64,000 bases of DNA from Granulicella aggregans (GTDB lineage: Bacteria; Acidobacteriota; Terriglobia; Terriglobales; Acidobacteriaceae): positions 2,170,001-2,234,000 of the forward strand of contig NZ_JAGSYE010000001.1 in NCBI RefSeq assembly GCF_025685565.1, read 5' to 3'. Of this stretch, positions 44,056 to 54,010 are shown one piece after another. Position 1 is the stretch's first letter; every line of letters begins with the position of its first letter. A model generated the notes under the pieces. The model made no database searches. It saw only the letters and a program-made list of their open reading frames with translations, and was not told where the DNA came from. Made by a program: the position numbers and the translations under genes.

Positions 44056-44709
44056 ATGACGATCTCTCAAGACCAACACACTGCGCGGCGCGAAGAACCG
44101 CACCCGATTCAAGCTGCGAATCTCGAAGTAGTAAATGAGGCGAACGCTTCTCCCGAGATCAAGCGCCTGTACCAGCAGTTTCGCGAAGACTTTGGCCGCC
44201 CTCAGGTGCCAGGCATTCTGCAGTGCTTCGCCACGCACCCGCCGCTGCTCGCCCATATGATGGGCCTGGCAAAGTCGATGCTCTTTGTGGACGGCGCTCT
44301 CGGCCGCCAGCACAAGGAGATGATCTCCACCTTCGTCTCCGCAACCAACAGTTGCAGCTACTGTACAGACAGCCACGCCTATTCCTTCCGCATGCAAGGC
44401 GGCTCGGCACCAACTCTGGACGCAGTGCTTGCCTGCGATGCCGAGTCTCTCTCGATCACAGCGCAGGAGCGCACCCTACTTCGGTTTGTGAAGAAGATCA
44501 CAGAGGAGTCGCAATCCATCGCTCCCTCGGATATCGAGACGATGCGACTCGCTGGTTGGACGGACCTGCAGATCGCCGAGGCAATCCATGTGACCGCCCT
44601 CTTCGCGACGTTCAACCGCGTTGTAAACGCATTCGGCTTGCCTTCGCAGGAGCTGCTGAAGCAATTCGAGCAACCGCAGCAGGAAGTGGATGATGCTTCC
44701 CATGCCTGA
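44056..44709 (+). CDS. AhpD/carboxymuconolactone decarboxylase-like protein
   Basis: 217 residues, all helical. The AhpD-type redox motif is N-S-C100-S-Y-C103-T-D-S-H107, within A-T-N-S-C-S-Y-C-x-D-x-H as in the peroxidase-related CMD branch. Upstream R-Q-H-K-E-M-I-S and downstream L-R-F-V-K-K-I-T-E match the six-helix core. The CxxC-H form points to thiol-dependent peroxide or disulfide chemistry rather than lactone decarboxylation. The MFS gene overlaps its end by 20 bp. Confidence 0.88.
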   Translation: MTISQDQHTARREEPHPIQAANLEVVNEANASPEIKRLYQQFREDFGRPQVPGILQCFATHPPLLAHMMGLAKSMLFVDGALGRQHKEMISTFVSATNSCSYCTDSHAYSFRMQGGSAPTLDAVLACDAESLSITAQERTLLRFVKKITEESQSIAPSDIETMRLAGWTDLQIAEAIHVTALFATFNRVVNAFGLPSQELLKQFEQPQQEVDDASHA

Positions 44710-45982
44710 AACAGTCCTTGCAAAAGCGAACGATGAAAGTTCGATCCACTATCCCGGCTGGAGTGTAGCGACCGCTGCGTTCGCTGGCGTCATGACGAGC
44801 TTCTCGCCGATCGTGCCGTACACCTTCAGCCTCTTCCTGAATCCTTTGCACACGGCCTTCGGCTGGAAGCGGGAGGCGCTCGATGGCACCTTCGCGATCG
44901 CTGCCATCACCGTTGCACTAGTGTCCCCTTTTATAGGCATGCTGCTGGACCGCCTTCCTCCCCGGCGCATCATCCTGCCGTGCATCCTGGTGTTCGCTCT
45001 TGCTCTCGCTTCGCTCAGCCATCTGAGCGGAAACATCAGCCAGTTCTACTTCACCTTCTTCATGCTCGGACTGGTTGCGAACGGGACCGCTCAGTTCGCT
45101 TACACGCGCACGATTCTTACCTGGTTTCAGAAGCGCCGCGGTTTCGCGCTGGCTTTGATCCTGACCGGCAGTGGCGTCGGCTCGATCCTGATTCCACCGG
45201 CCACGCAATGGACGATTGCACATCACGGCTGGCGCAGCGCCTATCTGCTGCTCGGTGGGATCGCACTCCTCGGACTGCCACTTACCGCGCTTCTCGTCCG
45301 CAATCGTCCGTCCGCAGCTCTGCCGCATGATGAACCTGCTGTCTCAGGTGTCAGTGTGAAGGGGGCCTTCGCGAGCACGGCATTCTGGGTCCTCTGCGGC
45401 ATCACGGTACTCTCCGCCTTCAGTGAAAACGGGCTGGTCACGAACCTCGCCGCCATCCTCACGGATCATGGTGTCACGCCACAAAGCGCCGCACTCGCTC
45501 TGTCGGTGCGAGGCGGTGCCGGCATTCTCGGAAGGCTTGGGGTTGGCTTTCTCATCGATCGATTTTCTCCACAACGAATCCAGACCATGATCCTCATCCT
45601 GGCAGCGGTCGGGACGTTGATTCTCGCCTTTGCAGGATCGCCGGCCGTTTCGTTGCTTGGGGCTGCTCTGCTTGGTGTCGGTCTTGGCAGCGAAGCAGAC
45701 GTTCTGCCCTACCTTCTCGCGCACTATGTCGGTCGAAAGAACTTCTCCGTCCTCTATGGACTGACATGGACGGCCTACGCCATCGGAGGAGCCACGGGAC
45801 CTATGTTTGTCGGCCATATGTATGACGCCGCCGGGTCCTATCACTCGAGCACCATCGCTCTTCTGGCATTGATCGCATTTGCAGCAGCAGGCGTAAGCCT
45901 GCTGCTGCCACGCAGGAAAGGCGTAGCCGGGAACATGGGTGGAGCAGCCTTTGTGGAGAGCCCAATCTCGCTTGAGGAATAG
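44690..45982 (+). CDS. Major facilitator superfamily transporter
   Basis: 430 residues with 12 membrane helices. The inter-helix motif between helices 2 and 3 reads G-M-L-L-D-R-L-P-P-R-R. The second half has G-F-L-I-D-R-F-S-P-Q-R. The helix 4-5 stretch with R-G-F-A-L-A-L-I-L-T-G-S-G-V-G-S resembles the monocarboxylate/oxalate (OFA-type) branch, so a small organic acid is a likely substrate. The start (ATG at 44690, inside the previous gene, behind AGGAAG) indicates co-expression with the AhpD-like protein. Confidence 0.9.
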   Translation: MMLPMPETVLAKANDESSIHYPGWSVATAAFAGVMTSFSPIVPYTFSLFLNPLHTAFGWKREALDGTFAIAAITVALVSPFIGMLLDRLPPRRIILPCILVFALALASLSHLSGNISQFYFTFFMLGLVANGTAQFAYTRTILTWFQKRRGFALALILTGSGVGSILIPPATQWTIAHHGWRSAYLLLGGIALLGLPLTALLVRNRPSAALPHDEPAVSGVSVKGAFASTAFWVLCGITVLSAFSENGLVTNLAAILTDHGVTPQSAALALSVRGGAGILGRLGVGFLIDRFSPQRIQTMILILAAVGTLILAFAGSPAVSLLGAALLGVGLGSEADVLPYLLAHYVGRKNFSVLYGLTWTAYAIGGATGPMFVGHMYDAAGSYHSSTIALLALIAFAAAGVSLLLPRRKGVAGNMGGAAFVESPISLEE

Positions 45983-46034
45983 CGGTCGAACGCTCCTTTA
46001 CGCGCAAAACCATCCGCCTCGTGACTCGTGAATT

Positions 46035-46050
46035 TCCACCTTTCGATGGA
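46035..46050. promoter_or_regulatory. 16-bp dyad, site 5 of 5
   Basis: TCCACC-TTTC-GATGGA, the most symmetrical copy. It lies 98 bp upstream of the TonB receptor start at 46149 and 52 bp after the MFS gene. Confidence 0.6.
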
Positions 46051-46148
46051 TGAAGAAGCTGATCGGCTTCCCTATGATTGCGGCTGATCTTCACAGTTCA
46101 ATGGTCGAGCGCAAGCAACCACGAAGTCGCTTGCTCCGGAGTCCATGA

Positions 46149-49100
46149 ATGCGTCGCAGCACTTCTCTCATCCTCTCTCTTTGCTTGTTCGTTTTCTTTT
46201 ATATTGCTGACGCCCAGGTGCCAACCGGCATCATCAGCGGCACGGTTCGCGATTCCAGCGGCCTTGTCATTCAGGGCGTTGTGATTCGCGCCACAAGCCA
46301 GGGCCAGGGAAGCGTCCGGCTCGGTGTCACAAACTCCGATGGCTCCTACTCGCTGCCGAACCTCGCGCCCGATCTCTACACGCTCGACATCAACTCTCCA
46401 GGTTTGTCGAGCAAGCACTATACGGATGTGAAGGTAGAAGCAGGGAAGGCGCTCACCCTCGACGCTACTCTTGTCGTCGCCGGACAGAATAGCGTCATCG
46501 ACGTAACTTCGGCGGCGGCTGCGGTTGATCTCGAGCAGTCCATGGTCCAGGGTCAGATCGGCGCAGAGACAATCCAGAGCATCCCGCTGAACGGACGCAA
46601 TTTTCTCGAACTTGCCTACCTCATCCCCGGCAATCGGCCCGCGCCCATCTTCGATCCCACCAAGACCAACACGCTTGAAATCAGCTCGACCGGCGGCTTT
46701 GGACGTGGCGGCAACATCACCATCGACGGCGGCGACAACAATGACGAGATTGTAGGCGGCACGCTGAGCAATCTGCCCGAAGACTCCGTCTCCGAGTTTC
46801 AGATCGCCACGGCGCGTTTCACGGCCCAGGTCGGCAGGTCCGGCAACAGCATCATTAACGTAGTGACGCGAAGTGGCGGCAATAACCTGCACGGGTCTTT
46901 GTTCTTCTTCGAACGCAATCGTCACCTGCAGGGGCTTCCTGCTACCTTTGATCGCACGCAACCGGTGCCGCGATTCGACCGCGAACAGTTCGGAGGCTCG
47001 CTTGGCGGCCCTATCCTCCGCGAGAAGGCTTTCTTCTTCACCTCGGTTGAAGATCGCAACCAGAACGCCGCGTTACAAACTGGAACGCGCGACTTTACCA
47101 CCGGCACTATCCGCAACACGTCCGCCGGAGCGCCCTTGCGCGACGTTCTCCTCTCCAATCGGCTTGACTACCATGCAAACGAGAAGAACCTGTTCAGCCT
47201 CCGCTACAGCTTCAATCGTTCAACTGAGACTGCCATCGCCAGCGCCTCCGCATCCACTCCACAAAGCACCGCAGCCGAGCGGCAGAACTCGTTGAACCGC
47301 TTCCACTCCGTGGTGGGTTCATGGACTACAGTCCTCGGCACAAATAAGACAAATGAATTCGCCGTCCACTTCGATAACTTCTACAACAGCGTCCCCACCT
47401 TCCCGCAAAACGAGTCCCTGACCAACCCCCAACTGAACTTAACAAATGAGCTCATCTTCCCCGATCTCGCAGACGGAGCGAACTTCAACATCCCGCAATC
47501 GACACACCTGAATCGGGAGCAGCTTCGCGATAACTTCACGATCTCGCTTGGCAAACACATCCTGCATACCGGCATAGAGTTTCAGCACTACCGCAACAGT
47601 GGCGAGATCAACGTCTTCGGCACCGGGACCGTCATTCTGACAACGGACTTCGGCTTTGCGGATCTCAACGGAGACGGCGTCGTCAACGATCTCGACATCC
47701 CCGTCGCTGTCGGGATCCACAGCTCCGCACCAATCGCACCGGTGCAGTTGCCGCATGTGCTGAACAACTACACCGCCGGCTATGTGCAAGACGACTGGCG
47801 GGTGACCCCTCGTCTCACGTTGAACCTTGGTCTTCGCTATGAATACGATTCCAATGCGACCGGCCAAAGCCGCGATCATCTACCCTGCCCAACCTTGACG
47901 ACGATCACCGCAACTCCCTGTACCTGGATGGCAAACGTAATTCCGCTGATCAAGAATCCAGATCTGAAAGACTTCGGCCCGCGCGTCGGCTTCGTCTTCG
48001 ATCCATTCGGAAGCGGCAAGACCGCTCTCCGCGGCGGCTACGGTATCTACTACGACCGGATCATCGTTGAGGCGGGCGCAAAGGAGATTATCCAGAATGA
48101 CCGCGCGTTGACGGTCACACAGTATGCGGGCTCCAGTTGCACCAACCCGAATATTCCCGCACCGGCCAGTCTCGACCTATGCTTTGCGCCCGGCTCTTCG
48201 TTTGCCCCTGGCAGCCCCACGATCAGTAACGCCTTCAGCGGCCCGCACCAGACCGGCGGAGTCGGCATCGTGGCCCTCGGTCCCAACTCCCATCACCCGC
48301 GCTTTCAGCAGTTCTCGCTGGGCGTTCAACAACAGATTGGAAGCAATTGGATCGTGACTGTCGACGGGGTTCACGTCTTCGGCGAGCGTCAGCTCATCGG
48401 CAGCCTGCTTCGCAACACATCGTCCACATCGCCTTACATTGCCTGCCCCGGCAGCAACAAGCCTTGCATCATCACCGATCCCGCTACGGGTATCTCGGAT
48501 AGCGTCACCATCCTCGACTCATCCGCAAAGAGCTGGTACGACGGTCTGCTGGCCAGCGTCGGTCGTAAGTCAGCGGCCGGTCGCCGCTATGGATACGAGT
48601 ACCACGTCAGCTACACCCTCTCGAAGACCTTTGACTACTCCAATGACGATCAACTTGAGAATGGCAATCAAGACGAACAGGTGAACCTGGTGGAAGGTAC
48701 CGCGGGACTTCGTCGCGAGAAGGGCTACTCCCTCACCGACGAGCGCCACCGTCTCACCCTTTACGGTGAAGCGAAGCTGCCCTACGGCTTCTCCGTCGCA
48801 CCCATCTACACCTTCGGCTCCGGAGTCGCCGCGGACACCTTCATCCCCGGTACCGCCAGCAGCACGACGGGTGCCAGCGGCTCGCGGCTGCCCTTGCTAC
48901 CGCGGAACGCTCTGGGTCGCGAGATCAAGAACAGCGATCAACTCAACGCGGTCATCGACCGATGGAACGCACTGCCGGCATGCCCTGCGACGACTCCCTG
49001 TAATGCCGGCGGCCAGCTGGCCCATGTTCCGGGCGGAATCAACTTCCTCAGTCCGTTCAGCTCGGTCGATCTTCGTCTCCGAAAGGCATTCAACCTGCAT

Positions 49101-49325
49101 GATCGCGCGACTCTCAGCTTGATCGGTGAAGGGTTCAACCTACTCAACGAGGTGAACGTTCGTGGTACCTCAAACGCTAACTTCGCAGGCCGAGACATCT
49201 CCATCGGAGCTGCATCCACCGCCCCCGTCCAAGCCAATTTTTACAACGCAGTGACTACCGCAGGTGGCTTCTTCGGATCGGGTGGCCCTCGTGCGTTCCA
49301 ATTGGCAGCGCGCCTTGAATTCTAA
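46149..49325 (+). CDS. TonB-dependent receptor with carboxypeptidase-regulatory-like domain
   Basis: 1058 residues. A signal peptide (1-23, ends A-D-A-Q) and the beta-sandwich (about 26-110: [12 protein letters not shown] ... Y-T-L-D-I-N-S-P-G) precede a plug with [22 protein letters not shown] and [11 protein letters not shown], then a barrel ending F-Q-L-A-A-R-L-E-F. It is the third receptor of this type in the window. It ends the dyad-marked cluster. Confidence 0.92.
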   Translation: MRRSTSLILSLCLFVFFYIADAQVPTGIISGTVRDSSGLVIQGVVIRATSQGQGSVRLGVTNSDGSYSLPNLAPDLYTLDINSPGLSSKHYTDVKVEAGKALTLDATLVVAGQNSVIDVTSAAAAVDLEQSMVQGQIGAETIQSIPLNGRNFLELAYLIPGNRPAPIFDPTKTNTLEISSTGGFGRGGNITIDGGDNNDEIVGGTLSNLPEDSVSEFQIATARFTAQVGRSGNSIINVVTRSGGNNLHGSLFFFERNRHLQGLPATFDRTQPVPRFDREQFGGSLGGPILREKAFFFTSVEDRNQNAALQTGTRDFTTGTIRNTSAGAPLRDVLLSNRLDYHANEKNLFSLRYSFNRSTETAIASASASTPQSTAAERQNSLNRFHSVVGSWTTVLGTNKTNEFAVHFDNFYNSVPTFPQNESLTNPQLNLTNELIFPDLADGANFNIPQSTHLNREQLRDNFTISLGKHILHTGIEFQHYRNSGEINVFGTGTVILTTDFGFADLNGDGVVNDLDIPVAVGIHSSAPIAPVQLPHVLNNYTAGYVQDDWRVTPRLTLNLGLRYEYDSNATGQSRDHLPCPTLTTITATPCTWMANVIPLIKNPDLKDFGPRVGFVFDPFGSGKTALRGGYGIYYDRIIVEAGAKEIIQNDRALTVTQYAGSSCTNPNIPAPASLDLCFAPGSSFAPGSPTISNAFSGPHQTGGVGIVALGPNSHHPRFQQFSLGVQQQIGSNWIVTVDGVHVFGERQLIGSLLRNTSSTSPYIACPGSNKPCIITDPATGISDSVTILDSSAKSWYDGLLASVGRKSAAGRRYGYEYHVSYTLSKTFDYSNDDQLENGNQDEQVNLVEGTAGLRREKGYSLTDERHRLTLYGEAKLPYGFSVAPIYTFGSGVAADTFIPGTASSTTGASGSRLPLLPRNALGREIKNSDQLNAVIDRWNALPACPATTPCNAGGQLAHVPGGINFLSPFSSVDLRLRKAFNLHDRATLSLIGEGFNLLNEVNVRGTSNANFAGRDISIGAASTAPVQANFYNAVTTAGGFFGSGGPRAFQLAARLEF

Positions 49326-50266
49326 GACTTTCGCGTAACGCACTCTCGGATACGTACACAGTGACTGAAATGGAGCAATCGAGAGTTATTACCGAAAAGA
49401 AGACAGACCTGAATGGATACCCAGTGGCGGCCTACGAGACCACGACATGAGGCTGGTAACCGGCGACAGCATCTATTTGCTTGACGACAAGTTCGAGGTT
49501 CAGAACTACTGTGACATGCCGTGGCTGAAGATTCATCCGAACTCATTGCGTCGCACAAAAAAGAAGCGTTCTATAGCGACATGCAAGTGTTCGTAGCCAT
49601 GCTGACTCCCACTTAGACCACCTATGGGCAAGAATCATTCGTTGGGGATGAGTGTCATCTCCAACGAAACGACTTCCCCGACCGGGACCATGAGTTGCTA
49701 TTTCCTGACAGCCGGGTACTGAGCAAGGGCGTTTGCAGGACGTCCCACCCCCCGGTCTCGCGGTGGCTCGCGCAGCTTACGTGTCGACGGAATCGCTGGT
49801 ATCTTACCGTCGGATACGCGGGTCCTTTTACCGGAAGACAAGCTATACGCCTAACTCGCATCGCTGGACCTTCATCCGAGCGGACCATGAGCCGGGGAGT
49901 TCGGTCTCTAGGAACGCCGTGGCCACCTGCAGTTCAACGGAACTTGAGCAAGCATAAATTCAACCAAATGGTTGAGTGACAACGCGACTTCGGGCCTTGT
50001 ATACCTTTCATCATGAAATCTGCCCTTATAACTCTGTGGTCCAGGCTTATGGTGATCAGGTCCCGATGCCCCATCGCGAAGTACTACGGCGTATCCGCCA
50101 AGGGCCTATAAACGTAGATTGGCTGTAGAATCTCGAGCAAACCCGTTCAGCACCGTTACTCTGGGCGTGGAATTCGCCGAATGAACCGGTGTGCCCGGCG
50201 TCAAGGCTGCCGTCGCAAACCCTGTCTTTCATGCCACCGAAGTTCGCATCAGCATGCTGCCATTTA
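49326..50266. other. Gene-poor region before the IS element, probably degenerate
   Basis: About 940 bp. A 49-codon + frame from about 49447 (M-R-L-V-T-G-D-S-I-Y-L-L-D-D-K-F, then Cys residues and a lysine-rich tail) is the only piece with coding flavour, but I could not place it. The rest shows no domain, and base composition drifts from the neighbours. This fits decayed sequence at the edge of a mobile region. Confidence 0.4.
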
Positions 50267-51083
50267 GGTTCTGTCGCAATAGCGCGCTTTGCTATTCTTT
50301 GTGCTTAGGGCGAGGGGTTGGAGAGCGATGAGACAGACGTTGAATCCAGAGATGGCAAAGGTCTTAAAGCGCTTGCACTATCCTCTGGCTGTGATTCTGG
50401 GCTGTGTTCGCTGGTATAGCGCGTATCGGTTGAGCCTTAGGCACTTGGAAGAGATGATGGCCGAGCGCGGTTTTTTTTGATCACTCGACGGTGCACCGCT
50501 GGGCGATCAAATTGTTACCAGTCCTGAAGAAGGCGTTCCGACACTCCAAGCGCAAGGCCGGAAGGAGTTGGCGAGTGGACGAGACCTACATCAAGTTTAG
50601 GGGCGAGTGGAAGTATCTGTACCGTGCGGTCGAGGAGGCAGGCGACACCGTCGATTTCTTGCTGCGGGCGCATCGCGACAAGGCCGCGGCACGCAGGTTC
50701 TTCGAACAGGCTGTTGAGCGAAACGGCGCACCCGAGAATGTGACCATCGATAAGAGCGGCTCGAATGTGGCGGCTCTGGAAGCAATGAACGGCGGACGAA
50801 GGAAGCGGATCGTCGTGCGTCAGGTCAAGTATCTGAACAACATCGTTGAGCAAGACCACCGTGCCATAAAACGCCGAACCAGACCGATGCTCGGCTTCAA
50901 GGATTTTCGCTGCGCCCGCATCCTTCTCTCCGGCATCGAACCCATGCACATGATCAAGAAGGGGCAAATGAAAGACGGCGGCAGGGGACAAACCCCTGCA
51001 CAGCTGTTCTACTCCTTGGCAGCATAATTAGCCCGACCGCATCCGCCTTTGATCGTCCAAGCATCCTTATCGCGACAGAACCT
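50267..51083. mobile_element. IS6-family-like insertion sequence, 817 bp
   Basis: The terminal inverted repeats are GGTTCTGTCGCAATA at the left end and, on the reverse strand at the right end, GGTTCTGTCGCGATA. The length of 817 bp and the single DDE transposase are typical of IS6. No 8-bp target duplication is seen: the left flank reads GCCATTTA and the right TTCCCGGA. So one flank has been lost by rearrangement. The right end sits inside another transposase gene. Confidence 0.85.
50328..51027 (+). CDS. IS6-type DDE transposase, interrupted by a frameshift at T8
   Basis: The first part from the ATG at 50328 runs to a TGA at 50478-50480, directly after eight T (50471-50478). With seven T the frame would read G-F-F-D-H-S-T-V-H-R-W and join the second part (about 50481-51027) without a break. 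The second part holds W-R-V-D-E-T-Y, T-I-D-K-S-G-S-N and V-E-Q-D-H-R-A-I-K-R-R, so the DDE triad is complete. The T run could be a slippage site that restores the full protein, or a plain inactivating insertion. Confidence 0.8.
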
Positions 51084-51238
51084 TCCCGGACGGTCTCATA
51101 CGTCACTCGCACATCGCGCACAGCTATCATCTCTTCGAGATTGCGATAGCTCAGAGAGAAACGAAAATACAGCCAGACGCAGTGCTCCACTGCTTCGATC
51201 GGAAAGCGATGACGGCGATACCGTTCAGACCTGCTCAT
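51084..51238 (-). pseudogene. 5' end of a second transposase gene, cut by the IS element
   Basis: The reverse strand from the ATG at 51238 (GTG at 51241) encodes R-Y-R-R-H-R-F-P-I-E-A-V-E-H-C-V-W-L-Y, Y-R-N-L-E-E-M-I-A and T-Y-E-T-V-R-E. This is the N-terminal part of an IS6/IS240-like transposase. It stops exactly at the terminal repeat of the inserted IS at 51083. The rest of the gene was not found on the far side of the insertion. Confidence 0.8.
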
Positions 51239-51541
51239 CACCTCAGCTTCTCACATCCATTAAGTTGACAATGCCCGTAAAAGAGGTGAGTCGGTAAATA
51301 TGGCACTTCATGCGCAGGCCGCGTTCGTCTCCGGACCGTGCAAGAAGACGCTTGCCGACTTTCGGGTGCTTAGTGACAGCTTGAATGATGTGAGTCAAAG
51401 GTGTTTCGAGACACATATAGGACACATTCTTGCCCCCAAAAGGCACCTCTGAGTACCACTCGGCACTACAACTCAGCTAATTCCCGATTTTTATTATCAA
51501 TAGCTTACGTTGATTCTAAAACGCTTAGCGAAATTGGAAGG
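51239..51541. other. Short non-coding stretch before the tRNA fragment
   Basis: No supportable gene. It presumably holds the outer end of the cut transposase element. The left copy of a 17-bp direct repeat begins at 51513. Confidence 0.4.
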
Positions 51542-51609
51542 CGGCCCTGAAAAGGCCGGCGTCGGCGGTTCGATCCCGTCTCTGGCCACCACATTCTAAA
51601 GCACTTAGC
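51513..51609. repeat. 17-bp direct repeat flanking the tRNA-Phe fragment
   Basis: ATTCTAAAACGCTTAGC at 51513-51529 and ATTCTAAAGCACTTAGC at 51593-51609 differ at two positions and stand 80 bp apart, start to start. The second lies directly after the CCA of the tRNA fragment. They may be attachment-site copies left by integration and loss. Confidence 0.5.
51542..51591 (+). tRNA. 3' fragment of tRNA-Phe (GAA)
   Basis: The anticodon arm CGGCC-CTGAAAA-GGCCG gives anticodon GAA. It is followed by a short variable loop, the T arm GGCGG-TTCGATC-CCGTC (one G-U pair), the acceptor strand TCTGGCC, and A-CCA. The 5' half (acceptor GGCCAGA and D arm) is absent upstream. This is what remains at a site where an integrative element used the 3' end of a tRNA gene, or an element-borne copy of the tRNA end. 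Confidence 0.75.
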
Positions 51610-51742
51610 TTGCTCTAGTGTCATCGCTCCAGTCCGCTCTCAGTCCGCATTTGAAGACGTGTTAGAAGCCATTTCTGTAGCTGCTTGATGATCAGGGACT
51701 TACCGCAAATCATCCGTTTCGTATTCGTCGAGTTCCGCGACC

Positions 51743-52306
51743 TTGAACCTGTCTGTGGCCGGCGGCCCGCGTCAGTCTGTCTTGCGGCCCATCGAATTGG
51801 AGAAGCCCGCCCTCGCCGAGGCGATTCACAAGGAAGCACTTTTCGGAGCGCACCGATTGTTTGATCCGGCCGCAGGTGTGGAGCGAGAGATCGACGGCGA
51901 CACCCTGACGGTGCAACAGGAGCGCGGCAACGCTCAGATTCTGCTCAACGAGCAGGGCTCCATACTCGTAACGCTCCCGCTGGAGCGCTCGGAAAGCATG
52001 ATGGCGGAGCTGATTTACGAGCGAATTCAGAGCCAGTGCGGTGAAGCCTTAGGCTTTGCCGCGTGGCTCCTCGATCACATCGACCCGACTCAGCGCCTCA
52101 GCCATGTGGCAGTGGCATTGAGCCTTTCGAACGCCGAACATATGGCTTGGCGCACGCAGCGGGAGAGTGAAGCCAGTCCCAACCGCATGAGCATGGGAAT
52201 GGGCGGGGATAATAACAGCGCCGTTCACGTCAATAGAACGCGGTCAGCGTTGAGACTGGACTCAGCCCGTCTGGTTGAGGATCTGATTGTTCCATTACGC
52301 CGTTAA
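51743..52306 (+). CDS. Hypothetical protein, probably an N-terminally truncated gene
   Basis: 187 residues, TTG start without a ribosome site. The first 40 residues look like the middle of a protein rather than a start. Two parts can be seen: an alpha/beta stretch with L-T-V-Q-Q-E-R-G-N-A-Q-I-L-L, and a helical part with I-D-P-T-Q-R-L-S-H-V-A-V-A-L-S-L and A-L-R-L-D-S-A-R-L-V-E-D-L. I do not recognise the family. It follows the tRNA fragment in the mobile region, so truncation during integration is likely. Confidence 0.55.
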   Translation: MNLSVAGGPRQSVLRPIELEKPALAEAIHKEALFGAHRLFDPAAGVEREIDGDTLTVQQERGNAQILLNEQGSILVTLPLERSESMMAELIYERIQSQCGEALGFAAWLLDHIDPTQRLSHVAVALSLSNAEHMAWRTQRESEASPNRMSMGMGGDNNSAVHVNRTRSALRLDSARLVEDLIVPLRR

Positions 52307-52594
52307 TGGCGATGAGGGATGCAGGGATTATTTCGGATTGGAGTCGCTGTCGTTACCACGCGATAACACCAGGCTTGAATTGAAACATAAGTCAGTCCAC
52401 GTCTTTATTCTGATTGGCACTGATGGATTCGCCTCGAATCGAGGCGCGGACTGAAGCGTCTCTGTATCTGCAAGTGATCGGCAACCTATCCAATCTAGCG
52501 GACATTTATGCGGACATTTATGCGGCTCATTGTCGGCCTTGCATTTCTGCATGTACATGGTAATGATTGATTTATACTCATATTTGGAGCGGTC

Positions 52595-53809
52595 ATGGAA
52601 GCGGACATTGGAGCGGAAGACCGAGGTGAACTGACTTCGCTTATGGACCCGTTGCTGATCAGCGATGGCTCACGCCACCGCCCTGCGCTCACGGATCTTG
52701 CTTTTGACCTCACGCAGAAGTCCGCAGGTTTTCGTCGCAGCCTCCCGCCGAGTCTGCTCACGTCGCTCGCCACGCTCGTGCGTTCCATGAATTGTTACTA
52801 TTCCAACCTTATTGAAGGTCACGATACGCATCCGGTGGATATCGAGCGGGCGCTCAAGAATGACTACAGTACCGACGCGCACAAGCGCGATCTGCAGCAC
52901 GAAGCCAAAGCGCATATCACGGTTCAGAAGTGGATCGACGAAGGCGGCCTGAATGGCGCGCGCGCATGTACTGCCGAAGGTATCCAGGAAGTCCATAGGC
53001 GCTTCTGTGAGCTGCTGCCGGAGGATCTGCTCTGGGTAGAAGACCCCTCCACCAAAGAGCGCCACCGGGTTGTCCCCGGAGAACTGCGAGGCAGGGATGT
53101 GCAGGTCGGCCGTCTTGTTGCCATCAGCCCTGGCTCCGTGCCCCGCTTCTTGCAGCGCTTCGAGCAGGTTTTCAGTGGCCTTGGCAAAACCGAGTCGATT
53201 CTCGCGGTTGCCGCCGCGCATCACCGATTGCTCTGGATACATCCTTTCTTGGACGGCAATGGCCGAGTCGCACGACTGATGTCCCATGCCATGCTGCTTT
53301 CAACACTCGATACGGGTGCTGTCTGGTCCGTCGCCCGGGGCCTTGCTCGCAACTCGAAACAGTACAAGGATCTTCTGTCTTACTGCGATATGACGCGCCG
53401 CAACGATTTGGACGGACGCGGCAACCTGAGTGAAGAAGCCCTTGCGGAATTCACCCGCTTCTTCCTCACCGTCTGCATCGACCAGGTCACCTTCATGGAA
53501 AGTCTTGTACAGCCAGCACATCTCAGGGCGCGCATCCTGCTCTGGGCGGAAGAGGAGATAAAGTTGGGCACCCTGCCCGCCAAATCCGGCAGCATCCTTG
53601 AGGCGATCCTTTATCGCGGCGAGCTTCCGCGCGGCGAAGCCGACTCCATCGTGAGCACCGGACCTCGTCAGGCACGCAGGATTGTCTCTGCGCTTGTGGA
53701 GCGCGGTGTTCTGGAGTCCGAAAATCCTCGCGCACCGTTGCATCTCACTTTTCCTGCGACACTGGCGCATCGCTGGATGCCGGGATTATTTCCGGAAAAA
53801 GCAGCTTAG
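52595..53809 (+). CDS. Fic family protein (AMPylase type) with N-terminal inhibitory motif
   Basis: 404 residues. Complete Fic active site H216-P-F-L-D-G-N-G-R-V-A-R227. The inhibitory helix motif S70-N-L-I-E-G75 ([ST]xxxE[GN]) lies in the N-terminus, which makes this a self-restrained class II Fic protein. A C-terminal winged-helix-like part (about 330-395, G-E-L-P-R-G-E-A-D...R-Q-A-R-R-I-V-S-A-L-V-E-R-G-V-L) is typical of the Fic/DUF4172-like larger forms. It transfers AMP, or a related group, to a protein hydroxyl. The target is unknown. No separate antitoxin gene adjoins it. The 288 bp upstream hold no gene. Confidence 0.9.
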   Translation: MEADIGAEDRGELTSLMDPLLISDGSRHRPALTDLAFDLTQKSAGFRRSLPPSLLTSLATLVRSMNCYYSNLIEGHDTHPVDIERALKNDYSTDAHKRDLQHEAKAHITVQKWIDEGGLNGARACTAEGIQEVHRRFCELLPEDLLWVEDPSTKERHRVVPGELRGRDVQVGRLVAISPGSVPRFLQRFEQVFSGLGKTESILAVAAAHHRLLWIHPFLDGNGRVARLMSHAMLLSTLDTGAVWSVARGLARNSKQYKDLLSYCDMTRRNDLDGRGNLSEEALAEFTRFFLTVCIDQVTFMESLVQPAHLRARILLWAEEEIKLGTLPAKSGSILEAILYRGELPRGEADSIVSTGPRQARRIVSALVERGVLESENPRAPLHLTFPATLAHRWMPGLFPEKAA

Positions 53810-54010
53810 AGACGCAAGATGCGGTCGCCTGGCTCAGGAGGCAGGTCGACCCCTCCTCCGATGTTTATCTGTGATAGATTCTAAAGTCCTTACAAAGCCA
53901 GCGAGGGTCGCCTAAGCGCCTCGAAGTCGCCCTGATCATCCCAATGTGTCGGGAGTTTTGGATAATTCCCGGTGGAAATTGTTCGCCTTTTATTCTCCTA
54001 TAATCGCTCC

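Noticed and set aside
46098..46961. 287-codon reverse frame at the start of a TonB receptor gene
   Set aside because: Antisense to the signal, beta-sandwich and plug codons of a well-supported receptor.
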